NCBI GenBank assembly: GCA_016946835.1
Contig: JACVTC010000060.1
Coordinates: forward strand, 879,501-943,500
Direction of reading: 5' to 3'
DNA: 64,000 nucleotides
DNA from: Neocallimastix lanati (nom. inval.)
Lineage: Eukaryota; Neocallimastigomycota; Neocallimastigomycetes; Neocallimastigales; Neocallimastigaceae
Shown: piece after piece, positions 1 to 12,144 of the stretch
Layout of the letters: every line of letters starts with the position of its first letter
Numbering within the stretch: the stretch's first letter is position 1
Notes under the pieces: model-generated
The model's database searches: none
Told to the model about the DNA's origin: nothing
What the model saw: only the letters and a program-made list of their open reading frames with translations
Program-made: the position numbers and the translations under genes

Positions 1-687
1 CAATCCCATAAACATAACATTTTATACTGGCGATATCACTTCTTGAAATAGTGGATAGAACTATTTCGTTTAGAGATTGTCCTTGAGTATTGCTGTCCTT
101 TAGCTTAAGTAGTTTAACTAGTTCCGATCTAAGCTTAGGACTTATATCTAATAGCTGTGTGATGGAGATATTAGCTAGTTTGTTGTTTAAGTCATCAGAG
201 ATATCATAACTGTTCTTTCCTTCCATCAAGGCTATATGTTTTTCGGTAGATGTCCTTTTAGATTTGACTTCTTCAGCTTTATCACTAGGAAGTTTTCCTT
301 TTGTTACTTCTTTAGATTGATCATCTCTTGATGGATGAGTACTTGTTTCAGTTTCTTCTATTATTTCTTTTTCTTTATCTAATTTGGTTTTTCTTTTCAC
401 GGACTTGATGGATGGCTGAGCTATCACAGAAAGGTCAATTTCTTCAAGCTTTTCTGTAGTAGTAGGTGTAGACACTGGTGATTCAAACTCCATAGTAGTA
501 TCCTGAGTATTTGTTGCAGCTTTTCCTTTCCTAGATTTTTCTTTTGAAGAGTATGGGGTTTCTGCCATACTATTATTCTTTTTCTTTCTTCTTACTACCG
601 CTGCTAATATGTCATTATTTGGAACTAGTGGTAAATGGTTCTTTTCGTTGGTTTGATTAAAGGAAGTTTCCCTTCTTCCTTTTACCA
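1..687 (-). CDS. EL1 pol, N-terminal part (pre-protease region), partial
   Basis: An open frame of about 220 codons on the minus strand starts at the gag/pol overlap and continues past the left edge. It is charged and Ser/Thr/Lys/Glu-rich. Near its visible end it has a short conserved block (around residues 150-180, with DDLNN, a run ending in QLLD, and P-K-L/I-R-S) that recurs in the N-terminal part of EL2 pol. No protease or reverse transcriptase motif lies inside the window, so its assignment rests on position after gag and similarity to EL2. It is most likely translated by -1 recoding from gag at 688-694. Confidence 0.6.
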
Positions 688-694
688 GTTTAAA
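659..694 (-). other. Gag-Pol -1 recoding signal of EL1
   Basis: In the sense direction the heptamer TTTAAAC lies in gag frame one codon before the gag stop (plus 688-694). After a 5-nt spacer comes an 8-bp stem AAAGGAAG/CTTCCTTT (plus 659-682). Slippery heptamer, spacer and hairpin is the classical -1 frameshifting arrangement used by many retroelements, and the -1 frame opens into pol. Confidence 0.7.
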
Positions 695-1554
695 GACTTA
701 TTTTCTTTTTGAAGTTGGCCTTTTTCTTCCATCTCTGCTAATTCCCTGAAAGAGTAAGGACATTGGTTTAAGTAGTGTCCCACTTGACCACATTTATAGC
801 ATTTTCTATTATTTTGTTGATGTGTGCTTGAATTATCTTGGCGTCTTCTAGTCTGTTCTTGATTTGACTTCAGTTTATTTTCTTTTACATACCTATAATC
901 GCTTCGGTCGTTATCCCTTGTGTTGTATTTTCGGTTACCAAAGCCCTTGAATGGATGACCTCCGTAGTTGACTTTATAATAATAAGGTTGGTTGGATTGA
1001 AATGTTGCTAAAACAGTTTCAGGCTTACGTAGGAAGTTTTCTTCAGCCCTTTCGGCTAGTTCGGCTTCTTCGAAGGCATCCTCCAGATCATAACACCTTT
1101 GGGTGATTACTTGAGACCTTGCATAAGGTCTACTAGCAATGGATTCAATGTAATCGTCTACCGTAATGAAAGATTGGTATAGTTTGGAAAGACTATTATA
1201 AAGCTTTTTGTACCTCCAGTTAAAGTTTTGGATACTTTCACCCTTTCTGATTCTAAGTTTCTGGAGTCTCTTGCATTTTTCCTGGGGAGTAACTTCAAGT
1301 GCATCTTCTATAGCCTTTTTCATCTGGTCGATGGATGGATACTTCTTTCCCCCTTCTTCGTCGGTAGTTACTAAGTCTTGTAGTATACCTCTTAGTTTGC
1401 CTTCCACACATTCCATAGCCCAGGAATGTATGTTCATAGGTTCAGTGATGTTTGCTAGTCTCATGATCCTAGCAAATTCATCACCCCAAGAATCCACATC
1501 TCTTGCTGTTTCGTTTAGACGAGGTAGAATCTCTTCGAGTTCCCTGATCTTCAT
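682..1554 (-). CDS. gag: EL1 Gag (capsid/nucleocapsid)
   Basis: This 290-residue protein is the structural Gag of a Ty3/gypsy element; Gag forms the particle that packages the RNA. Residues 1-180 are a helical capsid-like domain (W22, W45, then a Gag-type core around residues 95-120). Residues 185-250 are basic and Asn/Gln-rich. Residues 252-265 form a CCHC zinc knuckle (CYKCGQVGHYLNQC, spacing C-2-C-4-H-4-C). The ATG follows directly after a long poly-A leader in the sense strand. The stop overlaps a -1 slippery site leading into pol. Family level is secure; the exact clade is not. Confidence 0.85.
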   Translation of the reverse strand: MKIRELEEILPRLNETARDVDSWGDEFARIMRLANITEPMNIHSWAMECVEGKLRGILQDLVTTDEEGGKKYPSIDQMKKAIEDALEVTPQEKCKRLQKLRIRKGESIQNFNWRYKKLYNSLSKLYQSFITVDDYIESIASRPYARSQVITQRCYDLEDAFEEAELAERAEENFLRKPETVLATFQSNQPYYYKVNYGGHPFKGFGNRKYNTRDNDRSDYRYVKENKLKSNQEQTRRRQDNSSTHQQNNRKCYKCGQVGHYLNQCPYSFRELAEMEEKGQLQKENKSLNW

Positions 1555-1560
1555 TTCTTT

Positions 1561-1561
<1 letters not shown>

Positions 1562-1640
<79 letters not shown>
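1562..1640 (-). repeat. Long poly-A (sense) leader tract before EL1 gag
   Basis: About 80 nt of nearly pure T on the plus strand, i.e. poly-A in the EL1 transcript, ending a few bases before the gag ATG. A shorter tract sits in the same place before EL4 gag. Confidence 0.85.
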
Positions 1641-1642
<2 letters not shown>

Positions 1643-1748
1643 TTTTATTTTATTTGCTTTATTATTATTATTATTATTTCGTTTATAATATTTTATTTAA
1701 TCTTCTTTCTTTTTTACTATCTATTAATGTTTCATATTATTATACTTT

Positions 1749-1767
1749 GGTCCTGCATAGCTCGCCA
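1749..1767 (-). promoter_or_regulatory. EL1 tRNA-type primer binding site
   Basis: Sense sequence TGGCGAGCTATGCAGGACC starts with TGG (complement of tRNA CCA end) and lies 7 nt inside the 5' LTR. EL2 and EL3 have the same 6-8-nt offset but a different site sequence, so EL1 appears to use a different primer tRNA. Confidence 0.6.
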
Positions 1768-1774
1768 GAAATTA

Positions 1775-2377
1775 TGGTACAGGACTTTTGAAATTGATGG
1801 ATGTATAATAATATATTGGTAAATAGATAGTAGACGTATAAAAATTACGAAAAACTTATACAATATTTATTTATTTATTTATTGATTATTTATTAATTTA
1901 TTTATTTAAAAATTTATTTAACTATATATTATTCATCCATTTATTTATTTGTTCATTTATTTATTTATTCCTCCATTACATTAAAAAAAAGAAAAGAGAG
2001 AGATTTAAAATAATATTATTACAAAATATTTTATAAATTTTGGTAATACATTGATTAGTTAAAAATAATTTTGTGTAACAATAAAATAATAATAAAATTT
2101 TAGATATGAATATTAATAATAAAAATAATAAAAAAATTTATAATATAAAATAAAATTTATCAAATGTATAATAAAAATATAATAAGAATATAATAAAATA
2201 TTTATTTTATAGCAAAATATTAATAATTAATAATATATATATTTATATAATAATAAAGGAAATATTGATAAAGTTAATAAAGATAATAATTAATTAATAA
2301 AATAGATTTAAAACATATTTATATGGAGAAATATTAAAATTATTATAATTTAAGGTATTTGGGTAAATACCGTATCA
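1775..2377 (-). repeat. 5' LTR of EL1
   Basis: Plus-strand edges TGGTACAGG...CCGTATCA; on the sense strand it starts TGATAC. The inner edge is set by the primer site and the outer edge by alignment of the flank with the other tRNA-Trp units. Length about 603 bp. A TATAAATA motif lies on the sense strand near 2316-2323. Confidence 0.65.
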
Positions 2378-3900
2378 ATTTTCCAATCAAGGGAGGGTTG
2401 GCGCAACGGTAGCGCGTCCGCCTCCAGAGCGGAAGGTTGGGTGTTCGAATCACTCACTCTCCATTTTTTTTTTTTTAATATTGACATTAGTGTTTTTATA
2501 AATAGTCTCAGAGGGTTGCTCTAAATGTTGCCCATATTGTGGTGTTAGTGTACCTAGTTTTTCTCATTGGATCTTTTATCTGTAAAGAATTGGAAAATTA
2601 CAGAAATAAATCTTTACCTTTTGATCTGAATAATTTTAGTATTAGTAATAGTGAAGAATAAGTTAGTTTTTTCTCTATTTCGATTAGAGAAATCTTGTCT
2701 GAGAATTAAAAAAATTTTTTTCAATAATAATAACTTTACATATGTAGCTTTCTTGGAATCTTAGAAAGGCATTATGATTTAGTTCCTATTTTACAACATT
2801 TGTAACGGAATTGTTGTATCTCGGATATTTGTGGTTTAAATATCTTATTTTTTTTTCTTTGATAAATAATTAAATTATAAAATGAAATATGATAATAAAA
2901 ATTAATTTTTAATCTTAAATCAGATTGAATTATCAAAAATCTTAAATAATTCTACTTTAATATACTTAAAATAAAAATTAATCATAATCTTTATGAAAAA
3001 TTGTATTTCAAGAAAAATAGTATAACAATTTTAAAAGACAACTTTTAATAATCTTATTCTTATCAACGATATCATTTCTTTATTTTCTTTATTATTATTC
3101 GTTATTTTCTTTATTGCTATTCTTTTATTTCTTCATTATACCTTTATTTCTATAATCAAATATAATTATTTTTTTATTTCTTCTAATAAAAAACATTTAT
3201 TCTTTTATTTCTTTTTCTTACTAAAATTATAAATACTTTAAATACATGTAAAAATATAAATACTTGTAAATATTTTTTTTTTTTTAATTATTTTTCGTTG
3301 TTATCTAATTATTAAATTATTAAAAAAAATAAATAATAACCAAAATAAAATAAAATAAATTAGATAATTTACTTAAATAATAATTAATAAAGATTAATAA
3401 TAAATAATTATTTAACATTATAATTAAACAGATATAAAATAAATAGCTTAAATAAATTTATAAATATTAGCAATAATTTAGGATAATTTAGAATAGATTA
3501 ATACTACAAATAAATTATTCTATAAAATTATTATAGTAAATAATTAGTAATTAATAAAACTTATTAACTTTTATTATTAACTTGGTTATAATAATTTTGT
3601 ATATAATAAAATATAAAAATTGATAATAAATTTAAAGTGGAATTAAATAATTATTAATATAGTTAATAAAAATAGTTTATAATTGTAGATTAATTATTAA
3701 ACTTGAAAATATTTGTAATAATAATAAATGATATTAATAAATAATAAATAATAAATAATCATAAATAATAATTAATTTTTGATAGGAAATTAACTGTTAA
3801 AGGACTTCAATTAAATTTATAAAGATTAGGTCGGAAATTTAACAATACTAATTTTAGTAGAATTTCTAAATTAAGCTAATTGTTGCTTTTTTTTAATTTT
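2378..3900 (+). repeat. tRNA-Trp tandem unit 1
   Basis: A 1.5-kb AT-rich unit opening 14 nt before tRNA-Trp copy 1 and ending in the block AATTAAGCTAATTGTTGC followed by T-rich sequence. After the tRNA come a T-run, a decayed peptide-like stretch (about 2500-2590) and AT-rich sequence with no ORF. The same order recurs in units 2-7. Confidence 0.85.
2392..2463 (+). tRNA. tRNA-Trp (CCA), copy 1
   Basis: A 72-nt complete cloverleaf: acceptor GGAGGGT/ACTCTCC plus discriminator A, D stem GCGC/GCGC, anticodon stem TCCGC/GCGGA around loop CTCCAGA (anticodon CCA) and T stem GGGTG/CACTC around TTCGAAT. No intron. A T-run directly after it serves as Pol III terminator. EL1 ends 14 nt upstream. Confidence 0.97.
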
Positions 3901-4444
3901 GATACGTTATTTCTATAAGTATCAATGTTTTTGTGGTTAGCAAGATTGTATTAAATAAAAATATATTCTAATATAAAAATATATAATTACAATACACGTT
4001 AATATTAAAACAAAATATAAAAAAAATTATAGTTTTGTCGTTTTATTTATTTATTTAAATTATTTATGTCGTAATACAAATTTTATAATAAAATGTTATT
4101 AAAGATCTTATTAATTATTTATTTCTAACTAACTTATTACTATTAAAATTTTTGATAAATAAATATATTCCCCAAATATATTTATTTTAACCAATTTTAT
4201 CTCTATTTTTTTCCAAATAAAAAAACCTCCTTTTCTTTAAAGAATCATAATAATTTTTCTTTTATATTTCTAATTTCTAATTTACTATAAATTAAATCCT
4301 ATTGGCTATTAACTAATTAAATAAATTTAATAATTTTTATATTACTATTTATTATTATAATATACATATATAATTTAACTAATTATTTATTATATTTAAT
4401 TTTATTTCTTGATAATATTCTCTTTTTATTTAAATACTGCATCA
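3901..4444 (-). mobile_element. Solo LTR S1 (group 1) upstream of tRNA-Trp copy 2
   Basis: A 544-bp AT-rich segment between unit 1 and unit 2, with edges GATACG...TGCATCA on the plus strand (sense start TGATGC). It is flanked by the direct repeat ATTTT (3896-3900 and 4445-4449). It contains no ORF, so it looks like a solo LTR left by recombination. Its right edge is 14 nt from the tRNA. Confidence 0.65.
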
Positions 4445-5991
4445 ATTTTCCAATCAAGGGAGGGTTGGCGCAACGGTAGCGCGTCCGCCTCCAGAGCGGA
4501 AGGTTGGGTGTTCGAATCACTCACTCTCCATTTTTTTTTTTTTTAATTTTGACATTAGTGTTTTTATAAATAGTCTCAGAGGGTTGCCCTAAATGTTGCC
4601 CATATTGTGGTGTTAGTGTACCTAGTTTTTCTCATTGGATCTTTTATCTGTAAAGAATTGGAAAATTACAGAAATAAATCTTTACCTTTTGATCTGAATA
4701 ATTTTAGTATTAGTAATAGTGAAGAATAAGTTAGTTTTTTCTCTATTTCGATTAGAGAAATCTTGTCTGAGAATTAAAAAAATTTTTTTCAATAATAATA
4801 ACTTTACATATGTAGCTTTCTTGGAATCTTAGAAAGGTATTATGATTCAGTCCCCATTTTACAACATTTTTTTTATAGAATTGTCGCATCACGGATGTTC
4901 GTGGTTTAAATATTTTAATTTTTTTTTCTTTTCTTTTCTTATAAAGAATTAAATTATAAAATGAAATATGATAATAAAAAATATTTAAAAATTAATTTTT
5001 AATCTTAAATCACATTAAATTATCAAAATCTTAAATAATTCTTTTTGATAAAATTGAAATAAAAATTAATCATGATCTTCATGAAAAATTGTATTTCAAG
5101 AAAAATAGTATAACAATTTTAAAAGACAACTTTTAATAATCTTATTCTTATCAACGATATCATTTCTTTATTGTCTTTATTATTATTCGTTATTTTCTTT
5201 ATTGCTATTCCTTTATTTCTTTATTATTCCTTTATTACTATAATCAAATATAATTATTTTTTTATTTCTTTTAATAAAAAACATTTATTCTTTTATTTCT
5301 TTTTCTTATTAAAATTATAAATACTTTAAATTCGTGTAAAAATATAAATACTTGTAAATATATATATTTTTTAATTATTCTTCGTTGTTATCAAATTATT
5401 AAAATATTAAAATAATAAATAATAACCAAAATAAAATAAAATAAAATAAATTTAATAATTTACTAATATAATAATTAATAAAGATTAATAATAAATAATT
5501 AATTAACATTAAAATTAAAAAGATATAAAATAAATAACCTAAATAAATTTATAAATATTAGCTATAAATTAGGATAATTTAGAATTGATTAATACTACAA
5601 ATAAATTATTCTATAAAACTATTATAATAAATAGTTAGTAATTAATAAAACTTATTAACTTTTATTATTAACTTGGTTATAATAATTTTGTATATAATAA
5701 AATATAAAAATTGATAATACATTTAATGTAGAATTAAATAATTATTAATATAGTTAATAAAAATAGTTTATAATTGTAGATTAATTATTAAACTTGAAAA
5801 TATTTGTAATAATAATAAATGATATTAATAAATAATAAGTAATAAATAATCATAAATAATAATTAATTTTTGATAGGAAATTAATTGTTAAAGGACTTCA
5901 ATTAAATTTATAAAGATTAGGTCGGAAATTTAACAATACTACTTTTAGTAGAATTTCTAAATTAAGCTAATTGTTGCTTTTTTTCAAATTT
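4445..5991 (+). repeat. tRNA-Trp tandem unit 2
   Basis: Closely matches unit 1 across its whole length, ending in the AATTAAGCTAATTGTTGC block. It is followed directly by EL2, whose target duplication AATTT is the last 5 bases of this unit. Confidence 0.85.
4459..4530 (+). tRNA. tRNA-Trp (CCA), copy 2
   Basis: Identical in sequence to copy 1, with a full cloverleaf and a T-run terminator directly after it. The solo LTR S1 ends 14 nt upstream. Confidence 0.97.
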
Positions 5992-6304
5992 GTTAAGGTT
6001 TTAGAGAATTAAATAAAAATAAAGTAAGAAACACAAATTTTATTTATTTATTTATTATTTTTTTTATTTGATTTTATTTGATTAATTTTACTTTATTTTA
6101 TTTGATGATTTTTAAAAATTGGTAGCAAAATTTACAACTATTTATACTTTTTTCAAGGCATAAAAGTTGTTCTTGCCACTAAATTACATTTTATTAAATT
6201 TTTTTTTTTATAAAAACTATTAAATTTAAATTGAATTTTATAATCCGTTATATAAATTTTAATTATAACAATATAAATAAAATACATTTATAATATTAAT
6301 AAAA

Positions 6305-6354
<50 letters not shown>

Positions 6355-6838
6355 CTAAAATATTACTAATAAGAATTCATTTAATTGGCTATAATTTTTA
6401 TTACAATCTGTTAAAATATTCAAATAGAAATAAAAATACTATTCTAATATAAAGGTTTTTAATAAAATAAAATTTTTTTCAATATAAAATAAAGCATTTC
6501 GATATAAAATTTTATAATAAAAGTTAAAATATAATATATAAATTTTTAATCATCAATATATAAAAATATTATTAATACAAATTTTCATTATTAATATAAA
6601 AATAAAAAAAATAAGATTTATTATTAATATTGCTAATATAAGTTTTAAATATATAAAAATATTACTTTTAATATAAGATTTAATATAAAAATATAAAGTC
6701 TAATATAATTTTTGATTTAATTTTTGATCTTTGGATTTAAAAATTTATTAAAGTACAAAAAATAATAATGTACACATAATGTATTAGAAATAAATCGTAG
6801 ATTTAATTAAGAATGCATTATTTAGTACATTCTTATCA
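5992..6838 (-). repeat. 3' LTR of EL2
   Basis: 847 bp, plus-strand edges (T)GTTAAGG...CTTATCA. It contains a poly-T block near 6308-6347 and a sense-strand TATAAATA (6139-6146). Near-identical to the EL2 right LTR and the EL9 left LTR. The adjoining internal sequence carries the sense purine tract GGGGCATCT just before the LTR. Confidence 0.88.
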
Positions 6839-6856
6839 AGATGCCCCGACGAAGAC

Positions 6857-9800
6857 TCAAGCTTCTCTGTAAGCGGAGTTAAACTTTACTAAATTTTTAA
6901 AGTGAATATTCCTATTGAGTTGCTTTCCAGTTTTCTGATCGATTAGGGTTGCCGTGTTGAATTGAATTTTTAAAATTTTAAATGGTCCATTGTAATATGG
7001 TTCTAGCTTAGTGCGGCTAAAGTTTCTAACAAGAACAAGATCACCAGCCTTTAATTCTTTTCCTTTTTTCATACTTATTTGTTCTTCTCGTCTTGTTGCC
7101 CAATACTTGTTAGCATTCTTCACATTTTCGCATGCTTCTCTAGTCCATTGATAATGACGAACAAATTTTTCCATTAAAATTTCATCATATGATTTACCTG
7201 CATTTTCAATTGTTCTTATGGCTATATCATAAGGCTGTTGGTCTTCTCTTCCATATACTAATTCAAAACTAGAATGTCCAGTAGCTGTGTTTTTAGTAGT
7301 TCGAAGTGCCCATAAAGCAGAAGGTAAAACTTCATCCCAATCTTGATTTTTCCTTCCTAATAAACGAAGTAATTTTCCAATTTCTTTGTTTCGATTTTCA
7401 GTAAGACCATTTGATTCAGGGTGGTAAGTAGCTACAAATTTAACATATACATCATAAAGATCAAGAAAGATTTTAGTCATATCAGAAGTGAATTGGACTC
7501 CATTATCCGTAGTAATAATTTGAGGTACACCATGTCTTGCAAAAACGTTTATTAAAAATTTAATTATATCAGAGGAAGTTGTGTTTTCAGTGGGTTCGGC
7601 TTCAATCCATTTGGTAAAGTAATCAACAGTTACTATAATATATTGATTATTATTTTTTGTTTTTGGTAACGGTCCTATAATATCTAATCCTAAATGCACA
7701 AAGGGACCCTCTACTTTAGTTGGATGGTTTTCGGTTGGTTCTGGATATGGTTGAGGACGATTTAACTGGCATTTTTCACAATTACTAACAATTCTTTTGA
7801 TATCTTTAATCATATGATTCCAATAAAAGTTTTTCTTAAGTCTTCGGTTGGTTCTGGATATGGTTGAGGACGATTTAACTGGCATTTTTCACAATTACTA
7901 ACAATTCTTTTGATATCTTTAATCATATGATTCCAATAAAAGTTTTTCTTAAGTCTTCGGTTGGTTCTGGATATGGTTGAGGACGATTTAACTGGCATTT
8001 TTCACAATTACTAACAATTCTTTTGATATCTTTAATCATATGATTCCAATAAAAGTTTTTCTTAAGTCTTTGATATGTTTTGTAATATCTTTCGTGGCCA
8101 ATATTATGAGCTTCTAAAATTAATTTAAATTTTTCATTTTCATCCGTTATTAATTTTCTATAATTTCCATTGTCGATAAAGTAATCTTCACCATCAATAA
8201 CAGTAAACTTTTCATTAATAAATTCCTTTATAACTTTAGATAATAATTCTTCATTATTTCCATTAGTAATTTTTGTTAATAATATCTTTCTCTCTTCCTT
8301 ACTTTTCATTCTTGAAAGAGCATCAGCTAACACATTCTTTTTGCCTGATTCATATTTTATATTAATTCCAAGCATACTAGCGGTTAGACACCATCTTGTT
8401 TGCCTTGCATTCAAAGGTTCTTTATTCTTAAATAAACCAACTAATGGTTTATGATCTGTGTAAATAGTTGTATGTAATGGATTTCCTTCAATATAAGATT
8501 TAAATTTAGTCATACAGTAAAATAAAGCTGTTCCTTCCAAATCTGTGATACCATAATTCTTTTCAGCTTTCTTCAAACTTCTACTTATAAAGTGTATTGG
8601 ATGCTCCTTACCGGTTTCTTCTTCTTTTTGTAAAAGAACTCCACCAATTCCATTATACGAAGCATCAGTTCTAATGATAAAAGGTTTGTCAAATGACGGA
8701 AATTTTAGAATAGGTGCATTGATTAATTTTTCTTTTAGGAGTTCAAAGCTTTCTTGTTGTTCTTTATTCCATTCATATTTAGTATTCTTTTTTAATAATT
8801 TACATAAAGGTGAGGTAATTTGAGCATATTTAGGAATAAAGTCACGATAATATCCTACTGCTCCTAGAAATGATCTTAATTCATGAATTGATGAAGGGGT
8901 TTCCCACTTCTTAATAGCTGTTATTTTGCTTTCCATGGGACTTAATCCTTTAGTAGTAAGTTTGTGACCTAATACATCAACTTCAGTTTGAAGAAAATGG
9001 CACTTTTCAATATTAATTTTTAACTTATTTTCTTTAAATACTTCTAATACTTGTTTAATATGAATTAAATGTTCTTCGATACTTTTTGAATAGATCAAAA
9101 CATCATCAATAAATACATAAACAAATTCACCAATAAAAGGGAATAAAATTTTATTCATTTCTCTTTGGAAGGTTGAGGGAGCTCCAGTAAGTCCAAAAGG
9201 CATAACCTTAAATTGATAATTTCCAAACTTAGTAGTGAAAGTGGTTACTTCAACGCTTTCTTCATCCATTAAGATTTGGTGAAAACCAGAAAATAAATCA
9301 AGAGTTGTAAATATTTTAGCTCCTCCGAGACTATCAAAAATTTCATCTATATATGGAACTGAATAAGAATCTTTTTCTGTCATATCATTGACTTTTCGGT
9401 AGTCAATGCACAAGCGCCACTTTCCATTGTGTTTTAGAATAAGTACTACTGGAGATGACCATTCTGAACAGGATGGTTCTATCAATCCTTTCTTAATAAG
9501 TTTTGTAAGTTCTTCTTTTAAGATATCTGATTTTAATTTAGTTAACCTATAACTTCTTAATTTTACTGGTTTTGAATTTGCTTTTAAACGGATCTTATGT
9601 GGTGAAAGTTTAGAAGGAGTTAGTTCTTCTGTTGAAGTGGCAACTATGTCAATCATTTCTTTGAGAATTTTAATAATTTGTTCTTTATAATCTTTATTTA
9701 AGGTACTTAAAAATTCATCACTCTCAATAAATTCCATTGGAGTTAATTCCTTTATAATTTCCTTTTCATTATTCGTTTCTTTAACTTTTCTAATAGTGCA

Positions 9801-11080
9801 AATTATACTTTCTTCATCATAATATTGATTATTTATTTTAGCTATTTCTTCGTATTCACTTTCTGACAAAAGTTTGCATAAACTGTTTAAGGTCGGATGA
9901 ATAAATAAACAATGATCGATTTGAGTTTTAAAGTTTATTAACATATCATAAAAAGAGTCTTCTTTCTCAATAATTCTAAAATCCGCATTAAATTCATAAT
10001 TATTAATTTTTACTGGTAATCGAACAATAATTCCTTCCGAGTATTCTTCATCTTGTGTTGCTAGTTGGATTCTTCCACGACTTTTTCCAACTGTTTCATA
10101 TTCACCAGGTAATTTATCAAAATACTGCTTAGTAACGATGCTTAGGTTACTACAAGAATCAATTAAAAGTTTTCCTAGTACTCCGTCAACACTTGCATCA
10201 ACCATTGCTAAGTCTTCTTCGGCTAATTCATTACTTTTACTTATGTAGCTATGATCATAGTTATTTACTAATAAAGTTCGTGCTATTATATTGTCTACAG
10301 TTCCAATTATTTTAGATTTTTCTAACTTTAAACCTTGAGTTAATTGTGAACGAATTTTCGGACATGCATTCAAGAGTTGACCTATCGTAATACTGGATTT
10401 AAGATTATTTAAATCATCCATAATATTGTAAGGTTCTTTATTATTCATCATTTTGATATTCCTTTTTACTAACTGAGTATTTCCATTATTAGTTTCTTTA
10501 GTTTTTGTTGAAATTAATTTTTCCAAAGTATTAGTTTTATTTTGTTGATTATCTTTATTCATTTCTAGATCTTCTATTTCATTATCGATTACAAGTATAT
10601 CTTCAGATTCAACTTTTTCCTTTCCTTTTGATGAATAATTGTTGTTTTCTTCTTTACTTTCTCTTACTCTTGTCATATTTCTTAATTCCTTTTCTTTTTG
10701 TTTTTCTTTGTTAATATTTGGTTGAGTTAAAATTGAAGGAAGTATTTGATTTTTATAAACTTTATTTGGTTTATTATGTAGCTCATTTTCTTTCTTCTTT
10801 CTTAAAGCAGGAGTTGCGAAAGGACGTGGATTATCTTTTAAACTTTTATGTACTTTCTTGGAATTATTTTCTTCTTTTTCGTTGTTATTATCATTCATTT
10901 TTCTTTTTATAGCATTTATAATGATATCATCCTCACTTTCAGTTGTGTCACTAAAATCAGATTCTTCAGATTCTTCATTAAAGGAATTATTATCAATTGG
11001 AGTATTCTTAGTAAAAGTATTATTTTGTAAATTATTTAATGAAGCTATTGTTTTGTCATTGGGAGTGCTTCTGCTCCCAT
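6857..11080 (-). pseudogene. pol: EL2 Pol (protease, reverse transcriptase, RNase H, integrase), broken
   Basis: The Ty3/gypsy domain order is clear from N to C terminus. First comes a long Lys/Asn/Glu-rich pre-protease region, then a retropepsin-like segment near plus 10150. The reverse transcriptase has its catalytic box FIDDVLIYS near plus 9090-9115. RNase H starts with RTDAS near plus 8670, and an HHCC integrase zinc finger and DDE integrase core (TTDNG; HPESNGLTE) lie near plus 7400-7520. A C-terminal GPF-type module lies near plus 6990. It would be made as a Gag-Pol fusion by -1 recoding. The copy is broken, with about one or two breaks in pol; the corresponding part of EL9 looks whole. 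Confidence 0.88.
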
Positions 11081-11093
11081 TTAGAAGTTTAAA
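11061..11093 (-). other. Gag-Pol -1 recoding signal of EL2
   Basis: The slippery heptamer TTTAAAC (sense; plus 11087-11093) lies in the gag frame two codons before its stop. It is followed after 8 nt by a hairpin with stem GGGAG/CTCCC (plus 11061-11078). It has the same heptamer as EL1 but a stem of different sequence at the same place, as expected for a conserved -1 signal. Confidence 0.75.
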
Positions 11094-12023
11094 GACTTTT
11101 TGGAATATATTTCTTTTTTATTTTTTTCCATAATCTGATTTAATTGAGGGCAATAGTATGAGTAATGACCTTCTTCCTTACAGAAGAAACAAGTTTTAAC
11201 GGATAAATTTCTCATTTTCTGGGTTGATTCTTCTATAATATCTTGAGGTTTCGGTTTATTATTTGTTTGACTTGTTTGGAAAGTTTCGTTTCTTCTTTTA
11301 GGATAAAGTCTTGAAGTAGTACTGTTTTGATTATTTTGATTATGCTGGGAATTATTAACATTATAGGTATTAATATTATTGTTCCTTACAGAAAGTCTAT
11401 CTACTTTCTCGGCAATTTTGAAAGCTTTATCCATACTTATATCATCTTTAAGGGATAATTTCTTCCAGGCTTCATAATTATTTTGAATAGAATCAATATA
11501 ATCTAGTACACCAATGCGCTTTCTTCTCTTTTTTATCAAGTTTAGTGTACAAAGTTCTATATCTTACATTAAAGTCTTTAATCTTTTCGTTTCTTTTAAT
11601 TCGCATTGCACGAAGTTCTTTAAGAAGTAAATTTTGGTCTTCTTTAATACCGTAAAAATTTTCAAGACTTGAAATAATTTTTCCAAGAGAAGGAAATTTA
11701 ATATCATCATCAACATTTTCTTCTTCATCATCATCTTCTTCTTCATCTGATGAATCATCACTTTCATCATCACTATCTTCTCCCAAATCTTCAATAACGC
11801 GTTGTACTTCACCAGAGCTGGTAAGTAAACAAGCATTAAATATTGTTTCTGGATCTGTAACACCTTGTATCTTGATCCAAAGTTTTAATTCAGTAGCCCA
11901 GGACTTAATATCTAAATTGTCCTTGCTAAGTTTCACAATATCTCTCAATTCTTTTTTCAATTCTTTAAAGCTCAAAATTGTTTCTTTGGACATTTTGTCT
12001 AAATATGAGGTGATTAAATACAA
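11081..12023 (-). pseudogene. gag: EL2 Gag, broken
   Basis: Gag of the same type as EL1: a helical capsid-like region, a strongly acidic Asp/Glu/Ser run near plus 11700-11790, an Asn-rich linker near plus 11330-11380 and a CCHC zinc knuckle CFFCKEEGHYSYYC near plus 11150-11195. The stop overlaps the -1 signal into pol. About one break is present. Confidence 0.82.
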
Positions 12024-12144
12024 ATAAATTTGGGAAATCCAACTTTCAAAATATAATTTAATAGGTAATTTAATATCGAATCAATTTTTAAAACAATATA
12101 TTTTAGTAACTTTTGAAAATAATAATTTTATTTGCTTTCTTTAG

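Larger units (their letters stand above)
1..2377 (-). mobile_element. EL1: Ty3/gypsy LTR retrotransposon, partial (runs off left edge)
   Basis: On the minus strand the order is 5' LTR (1775-2377), a tRNA-type primer site (1749-1767), a long poly-A leader, gag (682-1554) and the start of pol (below 682). The remaining pol and 3' LTR lie outside the window. The right flank begins ATTTT, then 9 more bases, then tRNA-Trp copy 1, so the element ends 14 nt upstream of that gene. The gag plus pre-protease layout matches EL2, so both belong to the same group. The visible part looks whole. Confidence 0.85.

Noticed and set aside
1208-1822. 204-codon plus-strand frame rich in Phe.
   Set aside because: It is the opposite strand of EL1 gag and its poly-A leader; the Phe run is just the homopolymer read in frame.
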